A DNA stretch of 64,000 nucleotides from Smallanthus sonchifolius (lineage: Eukaryota; Streptophyta; Magnoliopsida; Asterales; Asteraceae): assembly GCA_023525975.1 (NCBI GenBank), contig CM042035.1:29603001-29667000 (forward strand), given 5' to 3'. The translations under genes and the position numbers were made by a program. Below the pieces are notes generated by a model, which saw only the letters and a program-made list of their open reading frames with translations, was not told the DNA's origin and ran no database searches. Positions 9,614 through 20,904 of the stretch are shown here, one piece after another. Within the stretch, counting starts at the first letter, position 1. Every line of letters starts with the position of its first letter.

Positions 9614-12600
9614 TGTCACACCCTAACCGACGGCGGATTATACGTCGGGGCGGACACGGTTGTTCAAAAGCACAAGGTTGACTAATAAAGTTGAAATATT
9701 CCATTAATAAATTTAATGGTTCAACATAAAAGAAATAACATATTGTTCAACAATGAAAATGAAAACATAAGTTGAATTTTGATAGTCTTTCTAGGTCCAA
9801 GCATCCTACGTGTTCACAAGATAAGCATCAAACTTATGCACTCGAAACATGTTAAGTAACTGTCAACTAAAAATAGTTGGTGAGATACAAAAGTTTTGAC
9901 ACCGTTTAACAAAGTCTTTAAAAGTTTTACAATTCACTATGATTAATGCATCTAAGTAATAATGTGAGAACAGGCAAATTAAACATTGTGCATTTCAAAC
10001 CTCCAACCAAGTTTAGGCATAACCCGAGGGTTACCCTTAAAAGTTTAAAGTTTTAGTAACAATCACCATGGGCTCCCCCCGAATGGTCAATTAATCAAGG
10101 TGGATTGGTCAAATACAATAGATCTATTATTGTTACCATAGACTGGGCCAAAGTTAATGAACGTGCTAGTCTTAAGTTTAATTTAAGCATGCAAGTCTCA
10201 AAAGCATATAACACATAGAAAACATATAAGCATAGTTATGTTTGAATTGTATAAGTCTAAGAGTTTAAACATGTTCCACCCCATGTTTATAAATCAAAAA
10301 CAAAACAAAAGGGGCTAAGTATTCGTTTTAAACACAATCCCGATTCAACCCCCAAATCCCATATGAACCCTAGATCTTTAAGCCCCAAATTCGCATCGAA
10401 GATCCCTCTGTCATTGCAATTTGACAGAGGGCTTTTGATTATGGAATGAAAATGAGTATGATGCCCAAAAGAATTACCTGAATCGGGTTCGAAACGAGGG
10501 AATACGAGTTCAAGCTTTGGGTCGGCTGTCGCAGGTTCCAATTGGCAATTGCAGGTGGGATTTGAACGAATTAAGAGTTTGGTGAGTTAGTGTGTGGTGT
10601 TGTTCAAGTGTTGCACCCATTATTTATAGTCAATTCCCGATTTTAATGCGTGATTAGTTGGGGGTTTACGGTTGAGTTTAAACGGATTAAATCCGACACT
10701 ACGCGTGATTACAGTTGGAATTGAGCGTTAATGCACCTTGGGTTCGGGTCGCATGCGCGAAGGGACGATCGAGGTTCAGTGAATCTGGCCGGAATCGCGA
10801 GTTCAGGTAATGAGGGGCAAAAACCGGGCTGAGCAATACTCGAACCCGCGACTGGGTCTGGGTTCTGGGAGTTTGAGTTAATTACACATAGGCCCCTGAG
10901 GTTTCAAGCATTTAACACTTTATGCTAAAACTTGCATTTTCAATTTAAAATAAGTTTCAGGAATGACAGTTTGACCCCTAGACTTTATAAAATAACTATT
11001 ATGGTTTATTCTATAAAATCTAATGGGTTTTATAAGTTTCATACCTCTTAAGTTTGTACTAATTTTATAGGCTTATTAATTATAATTATTTAAAAATAAG
11101 TTTATTATTTATAGTAAATATAAAGTTTTAGGGTTTTAATCATTTTTGGTAAGATGCATATGTATTTAAGTGTATATATATATGTATTAAATATAATCTA
11201 TTCATTTTATATTTGTTATAAGAATCAAGTTTTTAAACCAATAATACTATAATGATACGTTCATTAGAGTTTGAAATGAGCGGGTTACAAATGATTGAAA
11301 TTGTTAATCGGAAATGATACATCGGAAAAACCCTGGAAATTACAAAGCATATCCACCGCCGGCCAGTCCGGCATTTACGGCAACGACTGCGGGACCCAAA
11401 CCTGGTCCCGGTCGGCCCCTATAAACCGAAGGCCGAGCAATGGGAATCGGCGCATGATACGCATGCCGTTCACCATGCGGCGTTCTAATCGGATAGGCGG
11501 GATGGGTTCGGCCATCTGATGCACGTGATCCTGCCACGATGCAAGAACACTCGTCACACTAATGATGATCCGACCATCTGATGCACGTGATCCATACAAT
11601 AGCCCACGCTTCTGCCTGTGAAAGGCAGATGCAAACTACAACGCTAGGCATGCTGTTAAGGTGCACCACCTGCCGGTAAGCAAGCAAAAGAGAAAGACCA
11701 AATCTCTCTATATGCACCACTCACGGCTTTTACGACGCTGTGCAATAGACGTCAAAATAAGCCTGTGTAAATATCTGTAGAGGTGGTCTCAAATCACCGA
11801 GACCCTCCCCTTGGTCCTTAACCATGGGCCATCAGCAATAAAACCCCAAAAAACAAGAAGATCCTCTCTATCCACCTTTGTCACAGCCTTGGTATAAAGA
11901 GGCGTGACCGTCTCGGGCACGTAATACACGCCCGTCGCAACTACCTTTGTCACAGTCTTTTAATACAAACTCACATACTTGAATTTTCTTCTAATACCTT
12001 GACACTAATTTCTCATTCAATAACTTTTATTAGGTCAATTTGGTGTTTGTTCAAGTGTCTATTACCACCTAAACACTTAATCTTCACTAATTTATCATTC
12101 TAGCATCATGATCCAAACACTCCCAATTTTCACCATATGAACCCTAACTTCTCATAATCAAAATCAAAGGGTTCTAGGATGTTAATCACTACTCTTTACC
12201 TTTAGTTTAGCTAGATTATCCATAATCTAACATCAATTAACCACATGCATTCAACATTTTTGGATTTCTACAAAACCCACTCACTAACACATTCAAAGAT
12301 GAAATCAAAGAGTGATTAACACTTATTTGATGTTAGGAGAGTGATGTGGAAACCAAAACCCCCACAAATCAAGCTCCAAATGCACGTTTTAGCTCAAAAT
12401 TCAGATTTCTCCTTTTTCCTCTTGCTCCCAAACGACCCAACTCAACAAATGAGTTTAATTTTGACTTTCCTCAAGTTAAAATGGCAGAATTTTGCCATTT
12501 ACACATGTGGCCCCTCAACTTTCATTTCACCCATTTCACTCCAAAACTAGTATAACCCCATAAATAACTTGAAACCCACTTGTTTTAACTTATTTCATAA

Positions 12601-12675
12601 ATATTATTTTCACCATAATATTTATTAAAATATTTTATTTATTTGAAAACGAAACCCGGATTTTGGTTCGTTACA
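9614..12675 (+). mobile_element. Ty3/Gypsy-type LTR-derived region
   Basis: Begins TGTCACACCCTAACCGACGG, the terminus style also seen reversed at 2661, and may end at GGTTCGTTACA (12675). The two flanks share no 5 bp duplication, so it is not a clean insertion. Inside are AT-rich LTR-like DNA, a GC-richer block (11330-11620) with the duplicated word CCATCTGATGCACGTGATCC, and purely fragmentary frames. No Gag or Pol domain could be read. It may combine an LTR with a second insertion. Confidence 0.45.
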
Positions 12676-12857
12676 TCGTGTACCCACCTTGAATGCCAGA
12701 ACTTTGCGGGTTAGTTTCTAGTGACTCGTTAGAATATACGTGAAAACCATAGTTACCATCCCACCACCAAGACATGGCTATAGTTTTTTTAGCTATGCGT
12801 GAATATTTTTTTGAACGATACGTTCAAATGAGAAATCTCCGTGGTTAAATATAAAAT

Positions 12858-12952
12858 GTTTTGAAGCAATACGCATCGTATAACCTAATACAATGTAGTT
12901 TAGGGTACGATGTACCTTCTGCACCTAGTTAACCATCACATCATTATATGCA
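12858..12952 (+). repeat. Left part of a foldback repeat split by the LTR element
   Basis: Reads AATACGCATCGTAT...GGTACGATGTACCTTCTGCACC...TAACCATCACATCATTATATGCA. The same words occur just right of the retrotransposon (20483-20565) and inverted at 20568-20645. Before insertion this was a cluster of direct and inverted units of about 80-90 bp. Confidence 0.65.
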
Positions 12953-14634
12953 TGATGTATTGCAAAATACATGCATTTTACTGTCAATTTCATTCCCACT
13001 TTGTGTTTGTTTTGCTTCGTTTTTCTTCTATAACTGCTTGTACTTAATATTTCTATATCTTATGGTTGTTAGGTCACAAAGGAAGCGGATATGATTGAAA
13101 ACGAAGAAGAACGAGTTTCCGGAACGTGCGAGAGGGCTTTGGATGAAAAAAGAAACTTTCTGGATTTTTACCCCTGTGGCGTAGCGCGACAGGTTTTGGA
13201 ATTTCGTCGCACTACGCGAGGAATGCAAAATGTCATAATTGTCCTTTTAATCATTGCCCGACTGTTTTGTCTTTTCTGGGGTCCTCGCGCTACGCGAGGA
13301 GTGTTCAAGATCCCGTCGCGCTACGCGACGGGTGGTTTTTCGCAGAAATTGTTTTAAAACCAAAAAATTAGAAACCCTAGGGAGACAGAGGGGATCGAGG
13401 AGCGGCTGCAGGCGAAAAGAGAGACGAAAAAAGGCGATTTCAAAGGATACAAAGCAAGGATTGAAGCTAGGGATCACTGGGATCGATTTCCTCGGGTGTT
13501 AATCATTCGGTTTTGCGTTCTTTGCTTTATTTCAACTTGTCATGTGTTCTTGGATGATTAGTTTGATGATAAATACTGTGTTTATGAGTATTTTTGGCTA
13601 AACTCTTAGAACTACCTAGGTGTTGATGAATACATATGTTTGACATTAGGTTTTATTCGGTTTTGGATGATTTGCATGTGATGAACTCATGATGTAACAA
13701 ACTTGGTTTGGATTATTGGATGTTTTATGTGTGTCTATTATTGTTTATGGATTGATGATTTACTCCTCGTGTGCCTTGGTGAATGTCTTTCATGTAATAG
13801 GTGCATGCTAGATCAATTACTGTGTGTCTTTGATTAGTGGATGGTTAACTGCGTACGAGTTCACCATAGGGTAATCTTCTTGATATAGATAGTTTAGATG
13901 TGCAACCAATCTCGATAGCTGTGAGGTGAGAGATTGTCGGTTTGTCTAGGGTGTTAGATTGCTAGTTTAGAGGCTTTGTGAGAAGATCTTGCTAGTTTGT
14001 CTCATATCTGTGTTTACCGAATCCAATAGGAAAATCCTAGTTATCCCTTGCACTTAGGTGTATTGAGACTTTCGCGCTGTGAGGTAGATTGTCTAGCGGA
14101 TACTTCTTGAGTAAATTGGAGGACCTGTGAGGGAAATCCATCCAACCGGTGGTTTAACGGCTTTTAGGTTTCTTGGTTAACTATCCTTGAGAAGGGTCGA
14201 GGGTGCTCTAGGTTTCCTTTGAGTTTAGTATTTTAAGATCCCGGTATCACGTCAGTTCCCTTATCGATAGAACCTTTGTCAAGCATATGTAGGATTCGAG
14301 CCTAGGTAGTGTTCTTTCTCCGTCTGGTTTTCGTTTCAACTTTCGTTTGCGTTCGTAGTCTTCTCTTTAATCCTTCTTTTAAGTTACTCTTAGTTGTGAG
14401 CAAAACCCCCCTTCTTTATTATTATTTTATTTAAGCAATTTTGTATGGATAAGTCTTTCAGTTTCTAGTTAGTGTTTTCTGTAGAGGTCTTTTGGGTTCG
14501 ATATCCGGACTTACTTAGGCTTTACTACATTCGATAGGTTCACTTGCCTGTCGGTAGTTTAGTTCTTTAGAGAGTCTAGAGTATTACTTAGTGTTTTATT
14601 TAGATTCTTTAGATTGTTTTCTGTAGAGGTCTTT
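12953..14634 (+). repeat. 5' LTR of the Gag-only element
   Basis: Matches the 3' LTR from TGATGTATTGC to TTTATTTAG (14603). After that the two differ: the 3' LTR continues 42 bp to GCACACCA, while this copy has 31 bp ending in a second copy of a 22 bp string already present at 14474-14495, followed directly by the primer site. A hairpin cluster lies at 13174-13332. Confidence 0.85.
13174..13332. promoter_or_regulatory. Cluster of CGCG-CTA-CGCG hairpins in the LTR
   Basis: Four palindromes share the core GCG-CTA-CGC. Two are perfect: 13283-13299 (7 bp stem, CTA loop) and 13312-13332 (9 bp stem, CTA loop). Two upstream ones (about 13174-13191 and 13203-13221) have one or two mismatches. The same cluster is in the 3' LTR (to 19164), in the LTR at 62.4-62.57 kb, and as two cores in the untranslated part at 17573-17618. 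The role is unknown; RNA structure or protein binding are possible. Confidence 0.7.
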
Positions 14635-14653
14635 TGGCGCCGTTGCCGGGGAC
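14635..14653 (+). promoter_or_regulatory. Primer binding site, tRNA-Asp type
   Basis: TGGCGCCGTTGCCGGGGAC is complementary to the 3' end expected for plant tRNA-Asp with CCA. This primer is used by Athila-type Ty3/Gypsy elements. The same 19 bp occur at 63881-63899. Confidence 0.85.
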
Positions 14654-14798
14654 CTCTGAGTCGATTGCGCTGATTAGTTCTGAATTACTTATCTGTTTTT
14701 TTTATTTGAGTTTATTTGTTCTTGTTTTTATTTCTTTATAAATATTTTTCTTACTTTATTTTATTATTTGTTTTCTCACTTTATCTTCTTATTTTTCT

Positions 14799-17291
14799 GT
14801 GCAGTTTATGCCCCACTTGCGCTCGCAAGGACCGCCGCCTGCTATATCTTTGGATTCGCAAAGCGACTCCAGGGAGTACTCAGAGACATCCCACAGCGAG
14901 GTAAGTGTTTCTTTATCTTCTCCTTCTTCTTCCACCAGTTCCCCCAGTTATGTTTCTTCCCCCTTATCTAATTCATCCACTCCATCTAGCCCACCACCTT
15001 TTCATCCCGACATGGCGAACCATCGCACTGTTCATCAGCAGTCTACTGCGGGATTCACGGGGATTAATAACCCCATTACTGTGCCAAACATAACCAATGA
15101 AAATTCTTGGCAAATACCCTCATACATCATGACCGCAATTAATAATTGCCAATTCAATGGTCGTGATGATGAGGATGCTCCCGTTCACATCGCCCGCTTG
15201 ACCCGCATCTGTGGTACTTTTAATCTTCAAGGTGCCACAGATGATGCGATTTTTCTCCATCTTTTTCCATTCTCCCTTGCGGGAAGAGCCGCCACTTGGC
15301 TCGACTCGCACCCTCCGGGCACATTCACCACTTGGGCCGGCCTACGCGATGCTTTTCTAAATAAATATTTTCCACCCGCGAAGGCTGCCCGGTTGCGCGA
15401 TGAGATTCATTCTTTTAGAATGCCGCCCGATGAGCCCTATTATATAGCCTGGGAGCGGTTCCAAAATCTGCTCAGTCGTTGCTCCCAACATGGTCTGTCT
15501 GACTGGGCCCTTGTAGAGAAATTCTACAACGGGCTCACTTATGAGACTCGTGCGCGCTTTGATACTTCTGCAGGAGGCCACCTTATGGGTAAAAGGAATG
15601 TGGCCGAATGCAATGATATGTATGAGAGTTTCGCCCAGGCGGAATACGAGCAGCGGTCTGTTACTAGGAATTCAAGTCCTAGCACTAGTACCTCCTCATC
15701 TTCGAGGGGTGTTCACCACGTCAATGTGGACACTAGTGTAGCTGCTGCGCTTAAGGCTCTGGCGAAAGATGTGAAGGAGCTGAAGATGAGGGTGGCGCGA
15801 TGTGAGGTGTGTCGTGGCGATCATGCTACTGTTGAGTGCCCTGTGCTGAATCAAGAGCAAGTCGGTTATGTGGAAGGTCAAAACCGATGCGGGAATTCCT
15901 ATATCCCCAATTGGGGAAATCATCAAAATCCCAGCTTCAGGTCTTCCGGTAATCCCCCTGGTTTCCATTCCAATTTTCCTCAGAACCAGGGGCAGGGTGG
16001 TCAGTCTTCGGGTAGTAATTCTAGGAGTACCTCGGTTGGAGGCGGTGGTAGTAACCTAGGTAGGATTGAGGAACTGCTGACGCAGTTAGTGGCAAAGGAT
16101 GCATCGACTCAGAAAATCCTTCATGAGCATGACATCCTTCTTAAGAACCAGCAGTCCGCTTTCCTAGATTTGCAGCGTACGGTTGGTGACATTGCTAAGC
16201 GTTTGGATAAAAGGCCGGAAGGCCAGTTTCCGAGTGGTACCCAACCCAACCCAAACGCCCACGTGAATGCGGTCACCACCCGTAGTGGTAGAGGTGGAGA
16301 GCTTTTGAGTTCACCGGTGGAGGTTGAGAAAGAACCGGTTGATGATGAGGTAGAGAGAGAGACTCCTGGGAGGGTGCATTCAAGGCTAGTCCCAGCAAGT
16401 ACCGCACCAAACAGTGAGTCCCTAGTTGGTAAGTCTGTTGACAAGAAGCCGGTTGATGTTAAGCCCACTCCCGAGATTGATCTAGCCCGTATTCCTTATC
16501 CTGAGCGTGTTGCTAATCAAAAGCATGCTAAGGAATACGGGCATTTTCTTGATATGTTTAAACAACTGAAGATCAATCTCCCATTCATTGAGGCCCTTCA
16601 GCGTATGCCTAAATACGCTAAGTTTTTTAAAGATCTTTTGAAGGGGAAGGACCGGTTGGGTAAGTTGAATGAGGTTCCTTTAAGTAGGGAGTGTTCTGCA
16701 GTGATAACAAACACGCTACCGGAGAAACTGACAGACCAGGGTATTTTCACAATCCCGTGTTTGTTTGGTGGCGATGTTCATAGTCACGCGTTAGCGGATT
16801 TCGGTGCTAGCATCAATCTGATGCCTTATTCTCTCTATGAGAAGCTAGCACTCGGTGAACTAGCTCCAACGCGCATGACACTCTCCCTTGCGGACCGGTC
16901 GATAAAATGTCCACGGGGAATTTTGGAAAACGTGCTTGTGAAAGTTGATAAATTTGTTTTTCCTGTGGACTTTGTGGTTATGGATATGGAGGCGGATACC
17001 ACTGTTCCCAACATCTTAGGACGTCCGTTCCTTCGCACCGCCAAGGCTGTCATCGATGTTTTTGACGGAAAGCTCACACTTAGGGTCAGTGACGAGACGG
17101 TCACTTTTGTGGTTGCCAAATCTATTAACCTAGGAGGGAGTGGTGATAGTGTTGATAACCCCAAATGTGGGGATGTTAAGAAGAAGCCGGAGGTGATGAT
17201 GAAGGTTGTAGGTGGTGAGATGTGGGAGGCAGGTGAAAGTGGCTCGTTTTCGAGCGAATGGGAGGAATTCTCCCTTGATCCTCCCACATAG
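14799..17291 (+). CDS. Gag-protease polyprotein of an Athila-like LTR element
   Basis: An open frame of 830 codons. Residues about 1-100 are Ser/Pro-rich; about 125-260 form the retrotransposon Gag domain (AGRAATWLDSHPPGTFTTWA, FPPAKAARLRDEIHSFR); 335-347 are a zinc knuckle (CEVCRGDHATVEC, spacing CX2CX3HX4C); a Gly/Ser/Asn linker and a coiled stretch (about 425-480) follow; and about 640-780 form an aspartic protease with DFGASINLMP at about 667 and NILGRPFLRTA. The active-site form D-F-G resembles the DLGAS form of Athila-type proteases. The frame has no stop and ends cleanly, with no pol downstream. TCTGTGCAG lies just before the start and could be a splice acceptor. The first Met is uncertain; MPHLRSQ three codons on is also possible. 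Confidence 0.88.
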   Translation: MQFMPHLRSQGPPPAISLDSQSDSREYSETSHSEVSVSLSSPSSSTSSPSYVSSPLSNSSTPSSPPPFHPDMANHRTVHQQSTAGFTGINNPITVPNITNENSWQIPSYIMTAINNCQFNGRDDEDAPVHIARLTRICGTFNLQGATDDAIFLHLFPFSLAGRAATWLDSHPPGTFTTWAGLRDAFLNKYFPPAKAARLRDEIHSFRMPPDEPYYIAWERFQNLLSRCSQHGLSDWALVEKFYNGLTYETRARFDTSAGGHLMGKRNVAECNDMYESFAQAEYEQRSVTRNSSPSTSTSSSSRGVHHVNVDTSVAAALKALAKDVKELKMRVARCEVCRGDHATVECPVLNQEQVGYVEGQNRCGNSYIPNWGNHQNPSFRSSGNPPGFHSNFPQNQGQGGQSSGSNSRSTSVGGGGSNLGRIEELLTQLVAKDASTQKILHEHDILLKNQQSAFLDLQRTVGDIAKRLDKRPEGQFPSGTQPNPNAHVNAVTTRSGRGGELLSSPVEVEKEPVDDEVERETPGRVHSRLVPASTAPNSESLVGKSVDKKPVDVKPTPEIDLARIPYPERVANQKHAKEYGHFLDMFKQLKINLPFIEALQRMPKYAKFFKDLLKGKDRLGKLNEVPLSRECSAVITNTLPEKLTDQGIFTIPCLFGGDVHSHALADFGASINLMPYSLYEKLALGELAPTRMTLSLADRSIKCPRGILENVLVKVDKFVFPVDFVVMDMEADTTVPNILGRPFLRTAKAVIDVFDGKLTLRVSDETVTFVVAKSINLGGSGDSVDNPKCGDVKKKPEVMMKVVGGEMWEAGESGSFSSEWEEFSLDPPT

Positions 17292-18784
17292 TGTGGTTTG
17301 TGAGTGTCTTGGGTGGATTCCCCAAGTGTAGAGTTTGTAGAGTGGTTTAGGTTGCGTTAGTTGTTTAGTTGTTTATTTTTCGGTTGTGTGTTTTGTGTTT
17401 TGATGTTTGCATGCAGGGATTATAATTGATTTTTGGAAGAGCTTTTAGTAGCAGAATGCGGGTCCCCAGGTATGTTTGTTTTTGTAAATGGTGGTTGGAA
17501 GGTTTGGGAAATAAGGGGTGAGAAATTTGGCTAAGTGTTGGAAAATTTTGAAACTTTCTGTCAAATTCCACTCCTCGCGCTACGCGACGATTTGCTCGTA
17601 CACCGTCGCGCTACGCGAAAAAAAATAAAAAATAAATAATAAAAAATAAATAAATAAATAAATTAGCAGCGAGAACACAGCGAGAGCAAATTGTGGAGAT
17701 ACTGAATCTTCAACAAGGCTTTGGGAGCTGCTGCATGCTTGGAGCATATTGACCCGCCAAAATACCAGCTAAGTCTTTTCCATTTTCTTTTACTTTTCCC
17801 TGTTTTTGTTTTTAAGTCATGTTTCCATTCCTGCATTGAGGACAATGCAAAGTTTAAGTGTGGAGATGGGACACTGTCGTTTAGTTTTGTTAAAAAAAAA
17901 TAATAATAAAAAAATTAAAAATTTTAAAATGTCTTTTGAATAAAGAAGTTTGCAAAATAAAACGGAAAATGATAGAAAAGAGGGGTTTTTGTTCGGGTTC
18001 AAATAATGATAATATAGATTAATATAGTCGAGCTTGTGTCTAGTTTGGGATGTGAATAGGCTCGGTTCGGTTTTAGGTTCCTTTGATCTAAATATACCTT
18101 AATTGTCGGTCTACTAGTGGGTTCTCATCTAGGGAAAATGAGAAATTGCAACCGCCAATAATAGTGCCAATAATAGTATAAGGAATGCCGTTATAAGCTA
18201 AAATTGTTAGAATTTCTAATCATAAAAAAATAGAATAAATGAGCTAGAAACTAAGAAAAGTAGCGCAGGCCTACGTAATCTTCGTTGGGGATGGTGACTC
18301 TGACTTAGAATGCCTCTGGGATGTGTCGAAACAAAATTGCAAAATTACCGACGCTCACGTTGTCACTCTCGGGGATGATGACTCTGATTGAGACAGCCTC
18401 TGGGTTAGGTGAAGCAAGGTCTAAGCTCAAGAAAAAAAAAAGAAAAAAAAAATTGATTTCAAATTCTCTTGATTTTGGTATAAAACAGTTAGGAAGTGGT
18501 CCAGTGATTGCTCCTTTTGTTCTATAAGCTTGAGTTGGGATTAGGTGGGCTGTGGTTTCTAATGAGAGACCCTAGGTAGATTGACCGCACTTGAACTAAA
18601 ATTGCATGATAAGAGCCTGGAACCAGACTTGGGTTTAAAAGGGGATAAGTATATTTGCAATCGCGGCTAACACGAGTTTTGACTCTAATAAGTAAAATAG
18701 CTTTTGGCCCGAAAATAATATCCGTCTCTGATTCCGTTTGCATAATTCTTTTTCAGGGACGAAAAAGAGTTAAGTGTGGGGATG
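17292..18784 (+). other. Non-coding interior of the Gag-only element, with polypurine tract
   Basis: 1.5 kb without a credible ORF. It contains two CGCGCTACGCG cores (17573-17618), a polyA-rich stretch, GAGGACAATGCAAAG followed by TTTAAGTGTGGAGATGGG (about 17838-17870) in the style of Athila sequence upstream of the polypurine tract, a repeated GGGGATG(A/G)TGACTCTGA (18287, 18371), and AAGTGTGGGGATG directly before the 3' LTR as the likely polypurine tract. Confidence 0.6.
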
Positions 18785-20477
18785 TGATGTATTGCAAAAT
18801 ACATGCATTTTACTGTCAATTTCATTCCCACTTTGTGTTTGTTTTGCTTCGTTTTTCTTCTATAACTGCTTGTACTTAATATTTCTATATCTTATGGTTG
18901 TTAGGTCACAAAGGAAGCGGATATGATTGAAAACGAAGAAGAACGGGTTTCCGGAATGTGCGAGAGGGCTTTGGATGAAAAAAGAAACTTTCTGGATTTT
19001 TACACCTGTGGCGTAGCGCGACAGGTTTTGGAATTTCGTCGCGCTACGCGAGGAATGCAAAATGTCAGAATTGCCCTTTTAATGATTGCCCGACTGTTTT
19101 GTCTTTTCTGGGGTCCTCGCGCTACGCGAGGAGTGTTCAAGATCCCGTCGCGCTACGCGACGGGTGGTTTTTCGCAGAAATTGTTTTAAAACCAAAAAAT
19201 TAGAAACCCTAGGGAGACAGAGGGGATCGAGGAGCGGCTGCAGGCGAAAAGAGAGACGAAAAAAGGCGATTTCAAAGGATACAAAGCAAGGATTGAAGCT
19301 AGGAATCACTGGGATCGATTTCCTCGGGTGTTAATCATTCGGTTTTGCGTTCTTTGCTTTATTTCAACTTGTCATGTGTTCTTGGATGATTAGTTTAATG
19401 ATAAATACTGTGTTTATGAGTATTTTTGGGTAAACTCTTAGAACTACCTAGGTGTTGATGAATACATATGTTTGACATTAGGTTTTATTCAGTTTTGGAT
19501 GATTTGCATGTGATGAACTCATGATGTAACAAACTTGGTTTGGATTATTGGATGTTTTATATGTGTCTATTATTGTTTATGGATTGATGATATACTCCTC
19601 GTGTGCCTTGGTGAATGTCTTTCATGTAATAGGTGCATGCTAGATCAATTACTGTGTGTCTTTGATTAGTGGATGGTTAACTGCGTACGAGTTCACCATA
19701 GGGTAATCTTCTTGATATAGATAGTTTAGATGTGCAACCAATCTCGATAGCTGTGAGGTGAGAGATTGTCGGTTTGTCTAGGGTGTTAGATTGTTAGTTT
19801 AGAGGCTTTGTGAGAAGTTCTTGCTAGTTTGTCTCATATCTGTGTTTACCGAATCCAATAGGAAAATCCTAGTTATCCCTTGCACTTAGGTGTATTGAGA
19901 CTTTCGCGCTGTGAGGTAGATTGTCTAGCGGATACTTCTTGAGTAAATTGGAGGACCTGTGAGGGAAATCCATCCAACCGGTGGTTTAACGGCTTTTAGG
20001 TTTCTTGGTTAACTATCCTTGAGAAGGGTCGAGGGTGCTCTAGGTTTCCTTTGAGTTTAGTATTTTAAGATCCCGGTATCACGTCAGTTCCCTTATCGAT
20101 AGAACCTTTGTCAAGCATATGTAGGATTCGAGTCTAGGTAGTGTTCTTTCTCCGTCTGGTTTTCGTTTCAACTTTCGTTTGCGTTCGTAGTCTTCTCTTT
20201 AATCCTTCTTTTAAGTTACTCTTAGTTGTGAGCAAAACCCCCCTTCTTTATTATTATTTTATTTAAGCAATTTTGTATGGATAAGTCTTTCAGTTTCTAG
20301 TTAGTGTTTTCTGTAGAGGTCTTTTGGGTTCGATATCCGGACTTACTTAGGCTTTACTACATTCGATAGGTTCACTTGCCTGTCGGTAGTTTAGTTCTTT
20401 AGAGAGTCTAGAGTATTACTTAGTGTTTTATTTAGGTTGTTTTGAGTCATTTAATTCAAACTACTTTGTGCACACCA
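18785..20477 (+). repeat. 3' LTR of the Gag-only element
   Basis: Starts TGATGTATTGCAAAAT and ends GTGCACACCA, then target duplication ATGCA. Length 1693 bp. It holds the hairpin cluster (perfect stems at 19115-19131 and 19144-19164). Its end agrees with the LTR at 63.87 kb (TTGCACACCA), so this copy preserves the true LTR end. Confidence 0.88.
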
Positions 20478-20482
20478 ATGCA

Positions 20483-20645
20483 TATATGCATCGTATAGAG
20501 CAATACAATGCGTATAGGGTACGAGATACCTTCTACAGCTAGTCAACCATCACATCACTACACGCCGCGTATAGTAATGTGATGGTTGACTAATTGCAGA
20601 AGGTAACTCGTACCATAAACCTCATCGTACTGCTCTATACGATGC
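20483..20645. repeat. Foldback repeat with arms of about 75 bp
   Basis: Left arm 20488-20563 (GCATCGTATAGAGCAATAC...CACATCACTA) pairs with right arm 20568-20645 (TAGTAATGTGATGG...CTCTATACGATGC) around a CGCC-like centre, with scattered mismatches. The unit is also present once more left of the retrotransposon (12858-12952). Confidence 0.75.
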
Positions 20646-20904
20646 GTATAGAAGTTGAAATAACCAGGTGTACGATGTTGTCAGGCGTTGAAAATTGTGA
20701 AGCGCTTATACGCCTCGTATTGACCAATACAAAACGTATAGATCCGTGTCCACTTAGCATATTTCGTATCCCATTCATATAAAATGAATAATAAGTTATT
20801 GTTAGATTTCCATGTTCAACGACATTGATGTCGATAGAAAAAAATATAAAATACATACACGAACTAATATAAATAAAGATATAAAAAATATAAATATAAT
20901 ACAT

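Larger units (their letters stand above)
12953..20477 (+). mobile_element. LTR retrotransposon with Gag-protease only (TR-GAG-like, Athila-like)
   Basis: A complete 7.5 kb element: 5 bp target duplication ATGCA at 12948-12952 and 20478-20482; LTRs beginning TGATGTATTGCAAAAT, the right one ending GTGCACACCA; a primer site for tRNA-Asp at 14635-14653; and one long Gag-protease ORF. Nothing resembling reverse transcriptase, RNase H or integrase lies between the ORF stop (17291) and the 3' LTR (18785). I hand-counted about 15 differences between the two LTRs over 1.65 kb (about 1%), so the insertion is recent. Movement would need enzymes from a related full element. Confidence 0.88.

Noticed and set aside
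9614..12675. Complete LTR retrotransposon with TG...CA ends
   Set aside because: The flanks AAGCA and TCGTG do not match and no Gag/Pol was readable, so only LTR-derived DNA is claimed.
17292..18784. Hidden pol genes downstream of Gag-protease
   Set aside because: I looked for DD-containing RT motifs and integrase His/Cys motifs in all frames and found none; frames are under 80 codons.
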